Shown: in pieces, positions 42,171 to 51,452 of the stretch | Layout of the letters: every line of letters begins with the position of its first letter | How positions within the stretch are numbered: position 1 is the first letter of the stretch | Assembly (NCBI RefSeq): GCF_005954645.2 | Contig: NZ_CP040695.2 | Coordinates: 4,030,001 to 4,094,000 of the forward strand | DNA from: Nocardioides sp. S-1144 | Lineage (GTDB): Bacteria > Actinomycetota > Actinomycetes > Propionibacteriales > Nocardioidaceae | DNA: 64,000 bases | Direction of reading: 5' to 3' | Made by a program: the position numbers and the translations under genes | Notes under the pieces: generated by a model | Database searches by the model: none | What the model saw: only the letters and a program-made list of their open reading frames with translations | What the model was told of the DNA's origin: nothing

Positions 42171-42392
42171 CCCCCCCGGGCCCGTCCCAGCACCAACCTG
42201 GAACTCGGCGAGTCTAGTGGGCACGGAGCCCTGCGCGCCCCCGTAGTCGGCAACCCGGGGCGTCGGTTTGGTCACTCACCCGCAGGAAGGACGCCATTCC
42301 CCACCGCGCGGGGCACCGGAGGGTCCACGGACGGCGCGCACCACGACCTCGCGCGCCGGCACCGCCCGTCTGACCGATCCCCCAGGAGCACC

Positions 42393-42707
42393 GTGAGCCC
42401 GACCCCACCCCAGCGCGACGCCGTCAGCCTCCTGGTCGACGCGCTCGCGACCTACCGGCTGGTGAAGCTGGTCAAGGACGACAAGATCGCCGAGCCCGTG
42501 CGCGACCGCGTCGTCGAGGCGCAGGGTCCGCCGGACCGCTCGAAGGTCTCGTACCTGGTCCACTGCCCGTGGTGCCTGTCGATCTACTTCGGCGCCGCCG
42601 TCACCCTGGCCCGCCACCGCTGGCCGGGGCCGACGGCGCTGGTCTCGCGGTCGCTGGCCCTGTCCTCGATGGCGGGGCTGGCCTCGCTGCACCTCGAGAA
42701 GCACTGA
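42393..42707 (+). CDS. DUF1360 family protein
   Basis: A 104-residue protein with the DUF1360 pattern: LLVDALATYRLVKLVKDDKIAEPVRDRV and the Cys pair in VHCPWCLSIYFGAAV, followed by a hydrophobic C-terminal helix. The family occurs in many bacteria, often as phage- or stress-associated membrane proteins, without known activity. GTG start with CAGGAGC upstream. It is the first gene of an apparent three-gene operon with the alcohol dehydrogenase and a hypothetical protein. Confidence 0.85.
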   Translation: MSPTPPQRDAVSLLVDALATYRLVKLVKDDKIAEPVRDRVVEAQGPPDRSKVSYLVHCPWCLSIYFGAAVTLARHRWPGPTALVSRSLALSSMAGLASLHLEKH

Positions 42708-42733
42708 TGCCCACCCGACGAAGGAGACAAACG

Positions 42734-43885
42734 ATGAAGGCGATGGTGTACCGAGGGCCCTACCGGGTCCGGGTCGAGGAGAAGGACCGCCCCCGCATCG
42801 AGCACCCCAACGACGCGATCGTGCGGGTGACCAGGGCGGCGATCTGCGGCTCCGACCTGCACCTGTACCACGGGATGATGCCCGACACCCGGGTCGGCCA
42901 CACGTTCGGCCACGAGTTCGTCGGCATCGTCGACGAGGTCGGTCCGTCGGTGCAGGAGCTGCGGGTCGGAGACAAGGTCATGGTGCCGTTCAACGTGTTC
43001 TGCGGCTCCTGCTACTTCTGTGCCCGCGGCCTCTACTCGAACTGCCACAACGTCAACCCCAACGCCACCGCCGTCGGCGGCATCTACGGCTACTCCCACA
43101 CCACGGGCGGCTACGACGGCGGCCAGGCGGAGTACGTGCGGGTGCCGTTCGCCGACGTCGGCCCCTCGCTGGTCCCGCCCTGGCTCGACGACGAGGACGC
43201 CGTGCTGATGACCGACGCGCTCGCCACCGGCTACTTCGGTGCCCAGCTGGGCGACATCCGCGAGCTCGACACGGTCGTCGTGCTCGGTGCGGGCCCGGTC
43301 GCGCTCTTCGCGGCCAAGTCGGCCTGGCTGATGGGTGCGGGTCGGGTGATCGTGATCGACCACCTCGACGACCGGCTCGAGAAGGCGCGCACCTTCGCCC
43401 ACGCCGAGACCTACAACTTCGTCGAGCACCGCGACGTCGCCGTGCTCCTCAAGCGGATCACCGACCACCTGGGCGCCGACGTCGTGATCGACGCCGTCGG
43501 TGCCGAGGCCGACGGCAACCTGCTGATGCACGTCACCTCGGCCAAGCTGAAGCTGCAGGGCGGGTCGCCGGTCGCGCTCAACTGGGCCATCGACGGCGTC
43601 CGCAAGGGCGGCACCGTCTCGGTCGTCGGCGCCTACGGCCCGTTGTTCAGCGCGGTGAAGTTCGGCGACGCCCTCAACAAGGGACTGACCCTCAACATGA
43701 ACCAGACGCCCGTCAAGCGACAGTGGCCCCGGCTGCTCGAGCACGTTCGCGCCGGCCACCTCAAGCCCAGCGACGTCGTGACGCACCGCTTCCCGCTCGA
43801 GCACGTGGCCGAGGCGTACCACGCGTTCTCGGCCAAGCTCGACGGCATCATCAAGCCGATCCTCGTCGTGGACGGTGCGGCATGA
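42734..43885 (+). CDS. Zinc-dependent alcohol dehydrogenase (MDR family)
   Basis: A 383-residue medium-chain dehydrogenase. Catalytic zinc ligands are in ICGSDLHLY and TFGHEFVG. The structural zinc site is reduced to CGSCYFCARGLYSNC, with four Cys present. The NAD-binding motif is VVVLGAGPVALFAA. The long form with GGYSHTTGG-like loops (YGYSHTTGGYDGGQAEY) resembles glutathione-independent formaldehyde dehydrogenase-type enzymes. It is preceded by AAGGAG and overlaps the next gene by 4 bases (ATGA). Confidence 0.9.
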   Translation: MKAMVYRGPYRVRVEEKDRPRIEHPNDAIVRVTRAAICGSDLHLYHGMMPDTRVGHTFGHEFVGIVDEVGPSVQELRVGDKVMVPFNVFCGSCYFCARGLYSNCHNVNPNATAVGGIYGYSHTTGGYDGGQAEYVRVPFADVGPSLVPPWLDDEDAVLMTDALATGYFGAQLGDIRELDTVVVLGAGPVALFAAKSAWLMGAGRVIVIDHLDDRLEKARTFAHAETYNFVEHRDVAVLLKRITDHLGADVVIDAVGAEADGNLLMHVTSAKLKLQGGSPVALNWAIDGVRKGGTVSVVGAYGPLFSAVKFGDALNKGLTLNMNQTPVKRQWPRLLEHVRAGHLKPSDVVTHRFPLEHVAEAYHAFSAKLDGIIKPILVVDGAA

Positions 43886-44493
43886 GCCACGACCAGTCCG
43901 ACGGTGTCCCGCAGTACACCTACACGCCCGACAAGCGGCCTCCCGCCGAGACCAGCGAGCAGCTCCGGGCCCGGATCCCCGGCTGGGGTGTCGACCTCGA
44001 CCCCGCCGACCGGCCCCAGGTGCCCCGCGAGCGGCTCGACCTCGACCTGCCCGGCGTGCGGTGGCGCTTCCCCGAGCGCCAGCCCGAGCACCGGCCCCGC
44101 GAGCGCTCCATCGAGCACGGCACCCTGCCCCCGGTCTTCGGCACGGCCCAGCCGTTGCACGGTCTCAGCGGGGCCATCCGCCGCCGCGCCTACAGCCGCT
44201 ACAGCGAGGCCCGCGCCGCCCACTGGCTGCTGCTCGTCGTGGCCGACCGGGTCGAGGCCCGGGGCGCCGCGCTCCGGTCGTTCGGCACGCTGCGCCCCGA
44301 CAACCCCGTCACCGAGACCGGGATCGTGGCCGAGGTCACCCACCACGGCTGGCGCTCGCGCGTCGGGCGCGGCCGAACCGACGTCGGGCACCACAGCCTC
44401 GACGTGGTCCTCGTGGGCGGGTCGTGGGCGGCCACCGGCGCCGTGACCTACCTCCTGGCCCGGCGGGTGTCGCGACGGGCCCGGCGGGCCTGA
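43882..44493 (+). CDS. Hypothetical protein with C-terminal transmembrane segment
   Basis: A 203-residue protein. The first half is Pro/Arg/Asp-rich and likely disordered (GVPQYTYTPDKRPPAETSEQ). A helical region includes RRRAYSRYSEARAAHWLLLVVADRVEARG. One hydrophobic helix near the end (SLDVVLVGGSWAATGAVTYLLA) leads to a basic tail. I do not recognise the family. It is translationally coupled to the alcohol dehydrogenase and may be its membrane partner. Confidence 0.65.
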   Translation: MSHDQSDGVPQYTYTPDKRPPAETSEQLRARIPGWGVDLDPADRPQVPRERLDLDLPGVRWRFPERQPEHRPRERSIEHGTLPPVFGTAQPLHGLSGAIRRRAYSRYSEARAAHWLLLVVADRVEARGAALRSFGTLRPDNPVTETGIVAEVTHHGWRSRVGRGRTDVGHHSLDVVLVGGSWAATGAVTYLLARRVSRRARRA

Positions 44494-44583
44494 CCGGCAC
44501 GCGCCGGCGGGGCGGGGGCGGAATGGCGGAGGGTCGGTGGGCGTTGGCCCGGCACCCACCACCCACCAGCTCCGGAGGTTCCC

Positions 44584-45612
44584 GTGCACGTCGGCGTCGA
44601 CAGCTTCGTCTCCCGGGTCACCGACCCGTCCACCGGCCACGTCGTCGGCCCCGCGGAGCGGATGGCCCACCTGCTCGAGGAGATCGAGCTCGCCGACCGG
44701 TCGGGGCTCTACTCCTTCGGCATCGGCGAGCACCACCGCGAGGAGTACTACGACTCCGCGCCGCCGGTCATCCTCGCCGCGGCCGCCGCCCGGACGACGT
44801 CCATCCGGCTCGGCAGCGCGGTCGCGGTGCTCAGCGCCGCCGACCCGGTGCGGCTCTTCCAGCAGTTCGCGACGCTCGACCTGATCTCGGGCGGCCGGAC
44901 CGACCTCGTGGTCGGGCGCGGCTCGTTCACCGAGTCGTTCCCGCTCTTCGGCCTCGACCTGGCCGACTACGACTCGCTGTTCGCCGAGAAGCTCGACCTG
45001 CTTCTCCAGATCCGGGAGTCGCCGCAGGTGACCTGGTCGGGCGAGCACCGCGCCCCCCTCACGGGTCAGGGCGTCTACCCGCGACCCGTGCAGGACCGGC
45101 TCCCGATCTGGGTCGGGGTCGGCGGGACGCCGCAGTCGTTCGTGCGCGCCGGGTTGCTCGGCCTGCCGCTGATGGTGGCGATCATCGGCGGTGAGCCGCG
45201 CGCCTTCGCCCCGCTCGTCGACCTGTACCGCCGGGCGGGCGCGCAGGCCGGGCACGCGCCCGAGACCCTCAAGGTCGGTCTCCACGTCTTCGGCTACGTC
45301 GGCGAGAGCCGCCGCCACGCCGCCGACACCATCTACCCGGGCTGGCACGAGATGTTCACCTCGGTCTCCCGCGAGCGGGGCTTCGCCCCGCCCAACCGGG
45401 CGCAGTTCGAGGCCACCAGCGGACCGGACGGAGCGTTCTTCCTCGGCGACCCCGACGAGATCGTCACCAAGCTCGGCCGCGTCGCGGACCAGCTCGGCGG
45501 CGTCGACCGGATCGCGCTGCAGATGACCAACCCGCGCCTGGCCCACGACGACCTCCTGCGCGGCATCGAGCTGCTCGGCACCGAGGTCGCGCCGCGGGTC
45601 GCCCAGCTCTGA
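44584..45612 (+). CDS. LLM-class flavin-dependent oxidoreductase
   Basis: A 342-residue luciferase-like monooxygenase family member with a TIM-barrel. Typical features are SFGIGEHHREEYYDSAPPVI, IRLGSAVAVLSAADPVRLFQQFATLD and ELVVGRGSFTESFPLFG-like segments, followed by RLPIWVGVGG. These proteins use FMNH2 or F420; substrates are rarely known. GTG start with GGAGG 8 bases upstream. In the 90 bases upstream of it, GGTGGG/CCCACC can form a short stem that may end the previous operon. Confidence 0.9.
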   Translation: MHVGVDSFVSRVTDPSTGHVVGPAERMAHLLEEIELADRSGLYSFGIGEHHREEYYDSAPPVILAAAAARTTSIRLGSAVAVLSAADPVRLFQQFATLDLISGGRTDLVVGRGSFTESFPLFGLDLADYDSLFAEKLDLLLQIRESPQVTWSGEHRAPLTGQGVYPRPVQDRLPIWVGVGGTPQSFVRAGLLGLPLMVAIIGGEPRAFAPLVDLYRRAGAQAGHAPETLKVGLHVFGYVGESRRHAADTIYPGWHEMFTSVSRERGFAPPNRAQFEATSGPDGAFFLGDPDEIVTKLGRVADQLGGVDRIALQMTNPRLAHDDLLRGIELLGTEVAPRVAQL

Positions 45613-45634
45613 CGCCGTCGTCCACCAGGACGTC

Positions 45635-46429
45635 CTACCGTCGGCCGAGCCGTCGGCGCACGAGGTAGCCGACGAGGGGCACGGAGGCGAGGGCGGCCAG
45701 CGCGAGGTCGCGGGTCCGGTGCGAGGGCGGCGCGGGCCGGTCGTGCTCGGCGAGCAGGTCGGCGACGGCGGTGCGCAGCGACTCGGTGGCGCGCTCGACG
45801 GCGTCGGGGTCGTGGCCCGGCTGCAGGTGGATGGGCGCACCGATGACGACGTCGATGTCGGCACGGTCGGCCGTGCGCCGCCACAGGGTGCGCTTGACCC
45901 GCTGGGCGTTGCTGGCGATGACGTGGTCGGTGCCGACCAGCGCGACCGGGACCACCGGCACGCCCGCCTGCAGCGCCATGCGTGCCGCGCCCGACTTGAA
46001 GGGCAGCAGGACGCCGTCCTTGGGGATCGTGCCCTCGGGGAAGACCGCCACCAGCTCGCTGCCGCGCAGGCTGGCCACCGCCGAGGTGAGGGCGTCGGCC
46101 GCCCGGTCGGTGCCGCGGTGGACGGGGATGACGCCGGCGCGCCGGAGCACCGAGCCGACCAGCCGGGCGCGGAACAGCTCGGCCTTGGCCAGCACCATCG
46201 CGTCGCGACCGGTGCGGTCGAGCGCGGCGGCCAGGGCGACGGCGTCGAAGAGGCTGCGGTGGTTGCAGACCAGCACCGCACCGCCACGCTGCGGGACGTG
46301 CTCGAGGCCGACCACGTCGACGTCCGAGAACAGTCCGGCGACCCAGCCGAGCAGGCGGCTGAGGAAGCCGTGGACGAGACGGGACGGCTTGCGGTGCGGG
46401 GCGAGGAGGGACGGCCGGAGATCGGGCAT
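45635..46429 (-). CDS. 1-acyl-sn-glycerol-3-phosphate acyltransferase family protein
   Basis: A 264-residue PlsC-type enzyme. The catalytic NHx4D motif is NHRSLFD (His57, Asp62). The phosphate-binding FPEGT motif follows at about residue 130, and PVVPVALVGTDHV is the usual late motif. It should acylate lysophosphatidate or a similar acceptor at the membrane; the C-terminal LALAALASVPLVGYLV may be an anchor. It is divergent from an MFS gene with 135 bases between the starts. Confidence 0.88.
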   Translation of the reverse strand: MPDLRPSLLAPHRKPSRLVHGFLSRLLGWVAGLFSDVDVVGLEHVPQRGGAVLVCNHRSLFDAVALAAALDRTGRDAMVLAKAELFRARLVGSVLRRAGVIPVHRGTDRAADALTSAVASLRGSELVAVFPEGTIPKDGVLLPFKSGAARMALQAGVPVVPVALVGTDHVIASNAQRVKRTLWRRTADRADIDVVIGAPIHLQPGHDPDAVERATESLRTAVADLLAEHDRPAPPSHRTRDLALAALASVPLVGYLVRRRLGRR

Positions 46430-46564
46430 GGCCGGGACTCTAGGGCCGGGGAGCGGCCCGGGATCACCGCACGCGTACTCAGGAGGGGAGACCGCTCGGC
46501 GTCGGGTCCGGGCCCACGACCACCCCCGCCCAGCCCGGTCCACCGGGGCGACTAGCGTGCCTCG

Positions 46565-47734
46565 GTGATCTCGATCTGGCGGCAGCCGGGGATGCGGCCG
46601 CTCGTCGTGATGACGTTCCTGGGGTTCTGCGGCTACGCCGTCCTGCTCCCGGTCGCCCCCCTGTGGGCGGTCGCCGGCGGCGCCGACACCGGGGAGTCGG
46701 GCCTCGTCAACGGCGTGCTGCTGCTGTTCACCGTGCTGACCCAGCTGTTCGTCCCGCGGGCGCTGCGCCGCCTCGGCTGGGGGCCGACGCTCGTGGTCGG
46801 GATGGTCCTGCTCGGCGTGCCGGCCGCGCTCCTGGCGGTCAGCGACGCGCTCGGCCCGGTGCTGGCGCTCAGCGCCGCCCGCGGCGTCGGGTTCGGCGTC
46901 CTCACCGTCACCGGCAGCTCGGCCGTGGCGGCCCTGGTCGGCACCGAGCGGCGCGGGGAGGCGATCGGCGTCTACGGCCTGGCCGTGGCGCTCCCCAACC
47001 TGGTCCTGCTCCCCGCCGGGCCGTGGCTGGCCGAGAACGCGGGGTTCGGGGTCGTCTTCGCGATCAGCGCGCTCCCGCTCCTGGCCGTCCCGGCGGCGCT
47101 CCGGCTCGCCTCGACCCTGCACCACACCGCGCCGGACCTGCTCGCCGCCGGTGGCGGTGACGCCGATCCCGGCGACCCGGCCTCGACCGCCTACCGCCGG
47201 CTGCTCCGACCGACCCTGCTGCTGCTCTCCGTCACGCTGGCCGGGGGCGCCGTGCTCACCTTCGCCCCGCAGATGGTCTCCGGGACGACGGCGACCGCCG
47301 GGCTCTTCCTCATGGGCCTGGTCGCGGCGCTGGGCCGCTGGCGCGCCGGCATGCTCGCCGACCGGTACGGGCCGCAGCGCTTCCTGTGGCCGCTGGTGCT
47401 GCTCACCGGCCTCGGCACCGCGCTGGTGGCGTGGTCGGTCGCCGAGCCGGTCGAGCCCCTGGTGTTCCTGGTCGCGATGGTCGTGGTGGGGCTGGCCTAC
47501 GGGGGCCTGCAGAACCTCACCCTGGTCGTGGCGTTCGGCGCGGTCTCGCGCCGCCACCACCACCTGGCGAGCGCGGTGTGGAACGTCGGCTTCGACGCCG
47601 GCACCGCCCTCGGCTCGGTGGCGGTCGGCGCGATCGCGGTCCAGGCGTCCTTCTCCTCGGCGTTCTGGCTCGTCGCCTGCCTCACCGTCGCGGTGCTGCC
47701 GGTGGCGCTCCGGTCACCCTCGGGCGCGAGGTGA
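46565..47734 (+). CDS. MFS transporter
   Basis: A 389-residue transporter with twelve predicted helices in two halves joined by a hydrophilic loop (GGGDADPGDPASTAYRRLLR). The second-half motif GRWRAGMLADRYGPQRFLW matches the loop 8-9 motif of the family. It resembles actinobacterial drug-efflux permeases of the YajR/EmrD kind, but the substrate is not known. GTG start. It converges on the UvrA paralogue with 9 bases between stops. Confidence 0.85.
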   Translation: MISIWRQPGMRPLVVMTFLGFCGYAVLLPVAPLWAVAGGADTGESGLVNGVLLLFTVLTQLFVPRALRRLGWGPTLVVGMVLLGVPAALLAVSDALGPVLALSAARGVGFGVLTVTGSSAVAALVGTERRGEAIGVYGLAVALPNLVLLPAGPWLAENAGFGVVFAISALPLLAVPAALRLASTLHHTAPDLLAAGGGDADPGDPASTAYRRLLRPTLLLLSVTLAGGAVLTFAPQMVSGTTATAGLFLMGLVAALGRWRAGMLADRYGPQRFLWPLVLLTGLGTALVAWSVAEPVEPLVFLVAMVVVGLAYGGLQNLTLVVAFGAVSRRHHHLASAVWNVGFDAGTALGSVAVGAIAVQASFSSAFWLVACLTVAVLPVALRSPSGAR

Positions 47735-47743
47735 CGTCGGTGG

Positions 47744-50224
47744 CTACCGGTCGGGGGCGAGGGCCGCGAGCCGCGTGGCCAGGTACGGCGCCGTCGCGCT
47801 GGCGGTGACCCGGGCGACCTCCTCCGGGGTCCCGGTGGCGACCACCCGCCCACCCTCGTCGCCCCCGCCCGGGCCCAGGTCGATGACCCAGTCGGCGCTG
47901 ACGATCGTGTCGAGGTCGTGCTCGACCAGCACCACGGTGTTGCCGGCGTCCACCAGCCGGTGCAGCTGGCGGACCAGCAGGGCGGTGTCGGCGGGGTGCA
48001 GGCCGGCGGTGGGCTCGTCGAGCAGGTAGAGCGCGTGCCCGCGCCGGGCCCGCTGCAGCTCGGTGGCCAGCTTGATCCGCTGGGCCTCGCCACCGCTGAG
48101 CTCGGTCGCCGGCTGCCCCAGGCGGAGGTAGCCCAGGCCGACCTCGCGCAGCGTCGTCAGGCTCCGCGCCGCGGCGGGGACGTCGGCCAGGAAGTCCGCG
48201 GCCTCGTCGACGGAGAGTCCCAGCACCTCGGCGACGTTCTTGTCGCGGTAGGTGACCTCGAGCGTCTCGGCGTTGTAGCGCGCCCCGTGGCAGGTCGGGC
48301 ACGGTGCGTAGGTGCCGGGCAGGAACAGCAGCTCGACCGAGACGAACCCCTCCCCCTGGCACGTCTCGCAGCGTCCCTCGGCGACGTTGAAGGAGAAGCG
48401 ACCCGCGCCGTACCCGCGCTCGCGGGCCTGCGGGGTCGCGGCGTACACCTTGCGCACCGCGTCGAACAGCCCGGTGTAGGTGGCCAGGTTGGAGCGCGGC
48501 GTCCGCCCGATCGGACGCTGGTCGACGCGCACGAGACGGTCGAAGGACTCCAGCCCGGTGGCGTCGTCGACGTCGATCTCGAGCTCGCTCTCCTCGGCGT
48601 CGTCGGGGGCCTGGCCGAGGTGGCGGCGCACCAGCTCGGCGAGCACCTGGGTGACCAGGGTCGACTTTCCCGACCCCGAGACGCCGGTCACCGCGCTCAG
48701 CACGCACAGCGGGACGTCGACCGAGACGTGGTCCAGGTTGTGCCGGCTGACGCCGCGCAGGTGCAGCCAGCCCTGCGGCGTCCGCTGGGGTCGCTCGAGC
48801 GGCTCCGCACGTCCGAAGAGGTGCTCGGCGGTGACCGAGCCCTCGACGTGCTCGAGGCCCGACACCGGGCCGGAGTAGAGCACGTGGCCGCCGCCCTCGC
48901 CGGCCCCCGGCCCGATGTCGACGATCCAGTCGGCGCGGCGCACGACGTCGAGGTCGTGCTCGACGACGAACAGCGAGTTGCCCGCGGCCTTGAGCCGGTC
49001 GAGCACGTCGAGCAGCGGCTCGGCGTCGGCCGGGTGCAGGCCCGCGGACGGCTCGTCGAGCACGTAGACGACCCCGAACAGGCCCGAGCGCAGCTGGGTG
49101 GCGATCCTCAGCCGCTGGGCCTCACCCGGCGACAGGGTCGTGGAGCTGCGCCCCAGCGAGAGGTAGCCGAGCCCCAGGTCGAGCAGCACCTGCACCCGCG
49201 CGACGAGGTCGGCGCACAGCCGCACCGCCACCTCGGTCGCCTCGCCCGAGTCGGCCGAGGACGTGGCCGCGCCGGCGTCGGTGAGCTCGGCCACCGGGCG
49301 CAGCAGCGCGACCAGCTCGGTGAACGACAGCGCGTTGGTCTGCGCGATGCTCCGGCCCCGGAAGGTGACCGCCAACGAGTCGGCCTGGAGCCCGGTGCCG
49401 TGGCAGGCCGGGCAGACGTCGCTGCGGACGAAGCGCAACGCCTTGTCGCGCATCATCTGGCTCTTCGAGGTGTTCAGGACGTGGTGGACGTGCGCGCGGG
49501 CGCTCCAGAACAGGCCGTGGTAGCCGTGGTCGACGCGGTCCCGCTCGGGCTTGACCAGCACCTTCGGCTGCTCGTCGGTGAACAGCAGCCAGTCGCGGTC
49601 GCGGGCCGGCAGCGTGTGCCACGGTGCGTCGACGTCGATGCCGAGGCCGGTCACGATGCTGCGCAGGTTCGCGCCCTGCCACGCGCCCGGCCAGGCCGCG
49701 ATCGCGCCGTCGCGGATGCTCAACGAGGTGTCGGGCACCATCAGCTCCTCGCTGACGTCGTGCACCTCCGCCAGGCCGTGGCAGCGCGGGCACGCCCCGG
49801 CCGCGGTGTTCGGCGAGAACGCCTCCGCCCCGAGCCGCGCCGCGCCGGCCGGGTAGGTGCCGGCGCGCGAGAAGAGCATCCGCAGCAGGTTCGACAGCGT
49901 CGTCAGCGTCCCGACCGTCGAGCGCGAGGTGGCCGCGCCGCGCCGCTGCTGCAGCGCCACCGCCGGCGGGAGCCCGGTGATCTCGTGCACGTGCGGGGCA
50001 CCCACCTGCTGCAGCAGCCGGCGCGCGTACGGCGCCACCGACTCGAAGTAGCGCCGCTGCGCCTCGGCGTACAGCGTGCCGAACGCGAGGGAGGACTTGC
50101 CCGACCCGGAGACCCCGGTGAAGACGACCATCGCGTCGCGGGGGACGTCGACGTCGACGTTCTTGAGGTTGTGCTCGCTGGCGCCGCGCACACGGACGAA
50201 GGGGTCGTTCGGGTCGTGGGGCAC
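47744..50224 (-). CDS. Short UvrA paralogue (dual ABC ATPase)
   Basis: An 826-residue UvrA-like protein with two ABC modules. The first Walker A is GVSGSGKSSLAFGTLYAEAQRR and the second GVSGSGKSTLVTQVLAEL. Signature motifs are LSPGEAQRLRIA and LSGGEAQRIKLA, and Walker B segments are VLDEPSAGLHP and LLDEPTAGLHP. Zinc-binding CxxC pairs are retained (CPRC, CPAC, CETC, CPTC). It is about 120 residues shorter than canonical UvrA (about 950), so part of an insertion or UvrB-binding domain is probably missing. Such paralogues are linked to drug resistance rather than general repair. No uvrB is nearby. Confidence 0.9.
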   Translation of the reverse strand: MPHDPNDPFVRVRGASEHNLKNVDVDVPRDAMVVFTGVSGSGKSSLAFGTLYAEAQRRYFESVAPYARRLLQQVGAPHVHEITGLPPAVALQQRRGAATSRSTVGTLTTLSNLLRMLFSRAGTYPAGAARLGAEAFSPNTAAGACPRCHGLAEVHDVSEELMVPDTSLSIRDGAIAAWPGAWQGANLRSIVTGLGIDVDAPWHTLPARDRDWLLFTDEQPKVLVKPERDRVDHGYHGLFWSARAHVHHVLNTSKSQMMRDKALRFVRSDVCPACHGTGLQADSLAVTFRGRSIAQTNALSFTELVALLRPVAELTDAGAATSSADSGEATEVAVRLCADLVARVQVLLDLGLGYLSLGRSSTTLSPGEAQRLRIATQLRSGLFGVVYVLDEPSAGLHPADAEPLLDVLDRLKAAGNSLFVVEHDLDVVRRADWIVDIGPGAGEGGGHVLYSGPVSGLEHVEGSVTAEHLFGRAEPLERPQRTPQGWLHLRGVSRHNLDHVSVDVPLCVLSAVTGVSGSGKSTLVTQVLAELVRRHLGQAPDDAEESELEIDVDDATGLESFDRLVRVDQRPIGRTPRSNLATYTGLFDAVRKVYAATPQARERGYGAGRFSFNVAEGRCETCQGEGFVSVELLFLPGTYAPCPTCHGARYNAETLEVTYRDKNVAEVLGLSVDEAADFLADVPAAARSLTTLREVGLGYLRLGQPATELSGGEAQRIKLATELQRARRGHALYLLDEPTAGLHPADTALLVRQLHRLVDAGNTVVLVEHDLDTIVSADWVIDLGPGGGDEGGRVVATGTPEEVARVTASATAPYLATRLAALAPDR

Positions 50225-50296
50225 GCCCCCTGTCTACCCGCGGTGCCGCGGGGTGCCGTGGGAGGGGCCCGGCGCGGTGCCGTGGAGGGGCCGGCG

Positions 50297-51331
50297 CTAC
50301 GAGGTCGACGTCGGGTCGGTGCCGACCCGGACCAGCGCCTTGCCGAGGTTCCTGCCGCTGAGCAGCCCCCGGAAGGCCTCGGGGGCCTGGTCGAGGCCGT
50401 CGGTGACGTCCTCGAGGTAGCGGACCGAGCCGTCGCCGACCCAGCCACCCATCTCGCGGGCGAAGTCGGCGGTGTGGGTCGCGGCGAACTCGTCCTGGAT
50501 GAAGCCGCGCACGGTCAGGCTCAGGGTCAGCACGCGGCGCATGAAGCCGGGCAGCCGGTCGGGGCCCTCGGCGGCCGCGGTGTCGTTGTAGCCGGCGACC
50601 AGGCCGCAGACCGGCACCCGGGCGTAGCGGTTGAGGCGGCGTCCGACGGCCTCGGCGACGGGGCCGCCGACGTTCTCGAAGTAGACGTCGATGCCGTCGG
50701 GCGTGGCGGCGGCGAGGTCGTCGACGAAGGTCTCGGAGCGGTGGTCGACCGCCGCGTCGAACCCGAGCTGCTCCACCAGCACCCGGCACTTCTCCGCGCC
50801 ACCGGCGATCCCGACGGCGCGCGCTCCCTTGAGCCTGGCGATCTGGCCCACGGCGGAGCCGACCGGGCCGGCGGCCGCGGCGGTCACGACCGTCTCGCCG
50901 GCCTTGGGCCTCCCGATCTCGAGCAGGCCGGCGTAGGCGGTGAAGCCCGGCATGCCGAGCACGCCGAGCGCCGTCGAGATCGGGGCGGTCGAGGGGTCCA
51001 GGCGACGGGTGTGGCGCGCGTCGACGACGGCGTGGGTCTGCCAGCCGGTGAAGGCCAGCACGACGTCGCCGACCTGCCGGTCCCCGGAGCGCGACTCGAC
51101 GACCTCGCAGACGGTCCCGCCCATGACCACGTCGCCCAGGGCGAGCGGGTCGGCGTACGACTTGGCGGTGCTCATCCGGCCCCGCACGTACGGGTCGAGC
51201 GACAGGTAGATCGCGCGCAGCAGCACCTGCCCCTCGGCGAGGTCGGGCAGCGAGACGGTGGCGAACTCGAAGTCGGAGTCGGCGGGCACGCCCACGGGGT
51301 ACGCCGCGAGCCGGACTTGGGTGGTCTCCAT
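50297..51331 (-). CDS. NADP-dependent oxidoreductase (zinc-free MDR, PTGR/CurA-like)
   Basis: A 344-residue enzyme of the prostaglandin reductase/leukotriene B4 dehydrogenase-like group. The N-terminus contains LYLSLDPYVRGRM-type sequence (IYLSLDPYVRGRMSTAKSYADP), the nucleotide-binding region is TVVTAAAAGPVGSAVGQIA, and VDVYFENVGG-like IDVYFENVGG is characteristic. It should reduce carbon-carbon double bonds in alpha,beta-unsaturated ketones or aldehydes. No zinc ligands are present. It is divergent from the secreted paralogue pair. Confidence 0.92.
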   Translation of the reverse strand: METTQVRLAAYPVGVPADSDFEFATVSLPDLAEGQVLLRAIYLSLDPYVRGRMSTAKSYADPLALGDVVMGGTVCEVVESRSGDRQVGDVVLAFTGWQTHAVVDARHTRRLDPSTAPISTALGVLGMPGFTAYAGLLEIGRPKAGETVVTAAAAGPVGSAVGQIARLKGARAVGIAGGAEKCRVLVEQLGFDAAVDHRSETFVDDLAAATPDGIDVYFENVGGPVAEAVGRRLNRYARVPVCGLVAGYNDTAAAEGPDRLPGFMRRVLTLSLTVRGFIQDEFAATHTADFAREMGGWVGDGSVRYLEDVTDGLDQAPEAFRGLLSGRNLGKALVRVGTDPTSTS

Positions 51332-51452
51332 GCGACCCACCCTGCCCCGTGCGACCAACCGGCGGCGCGCGGGGTCGGCCGACCCTGGGGAACGGCTGCG
51401 CCGGGGCCGCCGATGGCCGAGGATGTGGCGGCCACCCCACGACGGAGACCCG

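Noticed and set aside
42096..42392. Riboswitch in the long 5' region of the DUF1360 gene
   Set aside because: I compared it by eye with cyclic-di-GMP, ydaO, cobalamin and SAM consensus elements and found no matching core.
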